Of a stretch of DNA of 64,000 nt, positions 62,666 through 64,000 are shown piece by piece. Both the position numbers and the translations under genes were made by a program. The notes under the pieces are model-generated. The model worked only from the letters and a program-made list of their open reading frames with translations. It did not search any database and was not told the DNA's origin. The stretch comes from Herbaspirillum sp. LeCh32-8 (GTDB lineage Bacteria > Pseudomonadota > Gammaproteobacteria > Burkholderiales > Burkholderiaceae_D), in the NCBI RefSeq assembly GCF_017814915.1, contig NZ_JAGIPZ010000001.1:203892-267891 (forward strand), written 5' to 3'. Position 1 is the first letter of the stretch, and the number at the start of each line of letters is the position of its first letter.

Positions 62666-63280
62666 ATGGACGCCTTGCTGCCGCTGATCTCGTTCGCCTT
62701 CGTCTCCTCCATCACGCCGGGGCCGAACAACATCATGCTGACTTCGTCCGGCATCTGGTTCGGCTTCCAGCGCTCGGTGCCGCACATGCTGGGCATCACG
62801 TTCGGCTTTGGCGTACTGCTGGCCTTATGCGCATTCGGTATGGGCGCGGTGGTGATCGCACTGCCGCAACTGGTGTTGCTGCTCAAGGCGGCGGGTTCGG
62901 CCTACCTGCTGTATCTGGCCTGGCAGTTGCGCGCCATGCGCGTGGCCGGTACAGCCGCCGGGACGGGCGAGGCTGCCGGCGGGGGACGCCCCATGTCGTT
63001 CTGGGCCGCCGCGGTGTTCCAGTTCGCCAATCCCAAGGCCTGGGTGATGGCGGTGACCGGCGCGTCGGCCTTCATGCCGATGTTGCATAACCATCCTGTG
63101 TGGCTGGCGATTTTGATCTACTGCCTGGTCTTCTGCGGAATCAACCTGCCATGCGTCTCGGTCTGGGCCGGCGCAGGCGCAATGCTGCGGCGTTATCTGG
63201 AGCGGCCGCTGTGGCGCTCGGTGTTCGCGGTCACGATGATCCTGCTGACGGTGTACTCGGCGCTGGCGATCTGGCTTTGA
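62666..63280 (+). CDS. LysE/RhtB-family amino-acid exporter
   Basis: A 204-residue inner-membrane exporter with about six spans. The family N-terminus LISFAFVSSITPGPNNIMLT is clear, followed by the conserved FQFANPKAWVMAVTG. It exports amino acids such as threonine, homoserine or related compounds. Placement after a threonine dehydratase-like gene under a MocR regulator suggests relief of an amino-acid excess. Confidence 0.92.
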   Translation: MDALLPLISFAFVSSITPGPNNIMLTSSGIWFGFQRSVPHMLGITFGFGVLLALCAFGMGAVVIALPQLVLLLKAAGSAYLLYLAWQLRAMRVAGTAAGTGEAAGGGRPMSFWAAAVFQFANPKAWVMAVTGASAFMPMLHNHPVWLAILIYCLVFCGINLPCVSVWAGAGAMLRRYLERPLWRSVFAVTMILLTVYSALAIWL

Positions 63281-63330
63281 CCTTTCGATCATCCGGCAGC
63301 AAATAAAAACATTCAGGAGGAGCGGCAAGC

Positions 63331-64000
63331 ATGCAGGCGCAACCCAAATCAGGCAGCGGGCAGGTGGTCGCGGGCAAGAGCCCGGGCAACGAATCGAAGG
63401 GCATGTGGCTGGGGCTGATCGGCGTGGCCGTGTTCAGCCTGACCTTGCCGTTTACGCGCATTGCGGTGGCCGAACTCAATCCTGCCTTCGTCGCCTTCGG
63501 GCGCGCGGTGGTGGCGGGGCTGTGTTCGCTGGCGCTGCTGCTGTGGATGCGCGCGCCGCGCCCGAACGCGCAGCAGTTGCGCGGGCTGGTCATCACGGCG
63601 CTGGGCGTGGTGGTCGGCTTTCCCCTGTTTTCCTCGATTGCGATGCGCTACGTGCCGGCCGCGCAGGGCGCGGTGGTGGTCGGCCTGCTGCCGCTGGCGA
63701 CCGCGCTGTTCGGCGCATTGCGCTTCGGCGAGCGGCCCTCGGCCGGCTTCTGGCTGGCGGCGCTGGCGGGTTCGGCCATCGTCATCGGCTTCGCCCTGCG
63801 CGAGGGCGGCGGCAGCTTCCACCTGGCCGATTTCGCGTTGTTCGCCGCGGTGGTCACGGCCGCCATGGGCTATGCCGAAGGCGGACGCTTGTCGCAGAGC
63901 ATGGGCGGCCAGCAGGTGATCGCCTGGGCGCTGGTAGTGTCCTTGCCGGTGACGGCGCCGGTGTCGGCCTGGCTGGCTTGGGAGTACGGCGTGTCGGCAT
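63331..64000 (+). CDS. EamA/DMT-family transporter (partial, runs off the window)
   Basis: An open frame of at least 223 residues without stop at the window end. It begins MQAQPKSGSGQ with AGGAGG upstream. Visible EamA sequence includes WLGLIGVAVFSLTLPFTRIA (first span), ALGVVVGFPLFSSIAMRYVP, AAQGAVVVGLLPLATALFGA and ALFAAVVTAAMGYAEGGRLS. It is a ten-span metabolite exporter family. It lies 50 bases after the LysE-type gene, so probably in the same operon. Confidence 0.9.
   Translation, partial: MQAQPKSGSGQVVAGKSPGNESKGMWLGLIGVAVFSLTLPFTRIAVAELNPAFVAFGRAVVAGLCSLALLLWMRAPRPNAQQLRGLVITALGVVVGFPLFSSIAMRYVPAAQGAVVVGLLPLATALFGALRFGERPSAGFWLAALAGSAIVIGFALREGGGSFHLADFALFAAVVTAAMGYAEGGRLSQSMGGQQVIAWALVVSLPVTAPVSAWLAWEYGVSA

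Overview
The window is GC-rich and densely coded. It looks like the chromosome of an Oxalobacteraceae-type betaproteobacterium, most like Herbaspirillum. Supporting this are the earP/efp pair (arginine-rhamnosylated EF-P), a GbsR-type regulator fused into a cydP-cydA-cydB-cydX operon, an mmsAB valine-degradation block, msrPQ with a CusRS/HprRS-like two-component system, and dispersed short extragenic palindromes. The genus is an inference from protein character, not from a search.

Layout. 1-5.4 kb: tRNA-Glu, an enoyl-CoA hydratase, an NAD(P)-binding protein, an ECF sigma factor operon with a small membrane protein and a ferredoxin, and an Aer-like chemoreceptor. 5.8-13 kb: a DJ-1/PfpI protein; a LysR regulator divergent from an orphan ABC binding protein plus mmsA-mmsB; a palindrome-rich stretch; a DenD-like dehydrogenase divergent from a FadR-type GntR regulator, with a clear operator between them. 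14-19.5 kb: efp/earP, ohrR/ohr with OhrR boxes, an SMP-30 protein and a DUF2867 protein. 19.5-25 kb: the gbsR-cydPABX operon and an AI-2E-family permease. 25.2-32.1 kb: a periplasmic stress regulon with two-component system, msrP-msrQ, an exported MsrA, a Met/His-rich DUF305 protein and a YncE-like propeller. Two near-identical CusR/HprR-type boxes sit at the same distance from putative -10 elements and tie its two operons together. 32-43.6 kb: mostly housekeeping and accessory single genes, tRNA-Lys and htpG with a heat-shock promoter.

44-59.5 kb is the most striking region. A single-strand operon encodes a complete type I secretion system (TolC-like, HlyD-like, ABC), and interleaved with it are a MotB/OmpA-like protein and a MotA/ExbB-like protein. 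It ends in a 2664-residue, cysteine-free protein built of about 31 repeats of 60-68 residues. The composition matches Salmonella SPI-4 (SiiA-F), where a proton-channel pair assists secretion of a giant adhesin, but the cargo here is an RTX/beta-roll-like repeat protein rather than an Ig-domain adhesin. A 44-codon reading frame overlaps both neighbours by ATGA inside this operon, a terminator-like hairpin sits in its leader, and a hairpin separates the transporter from the cargo gene.

59.6-64 kb: a MocR-type regulator divergent from an amino-acid operon (threonine dehydratase-like enzyme, DUF2917 protein, LysE-type exporter, EamA transporter cut by the window end).
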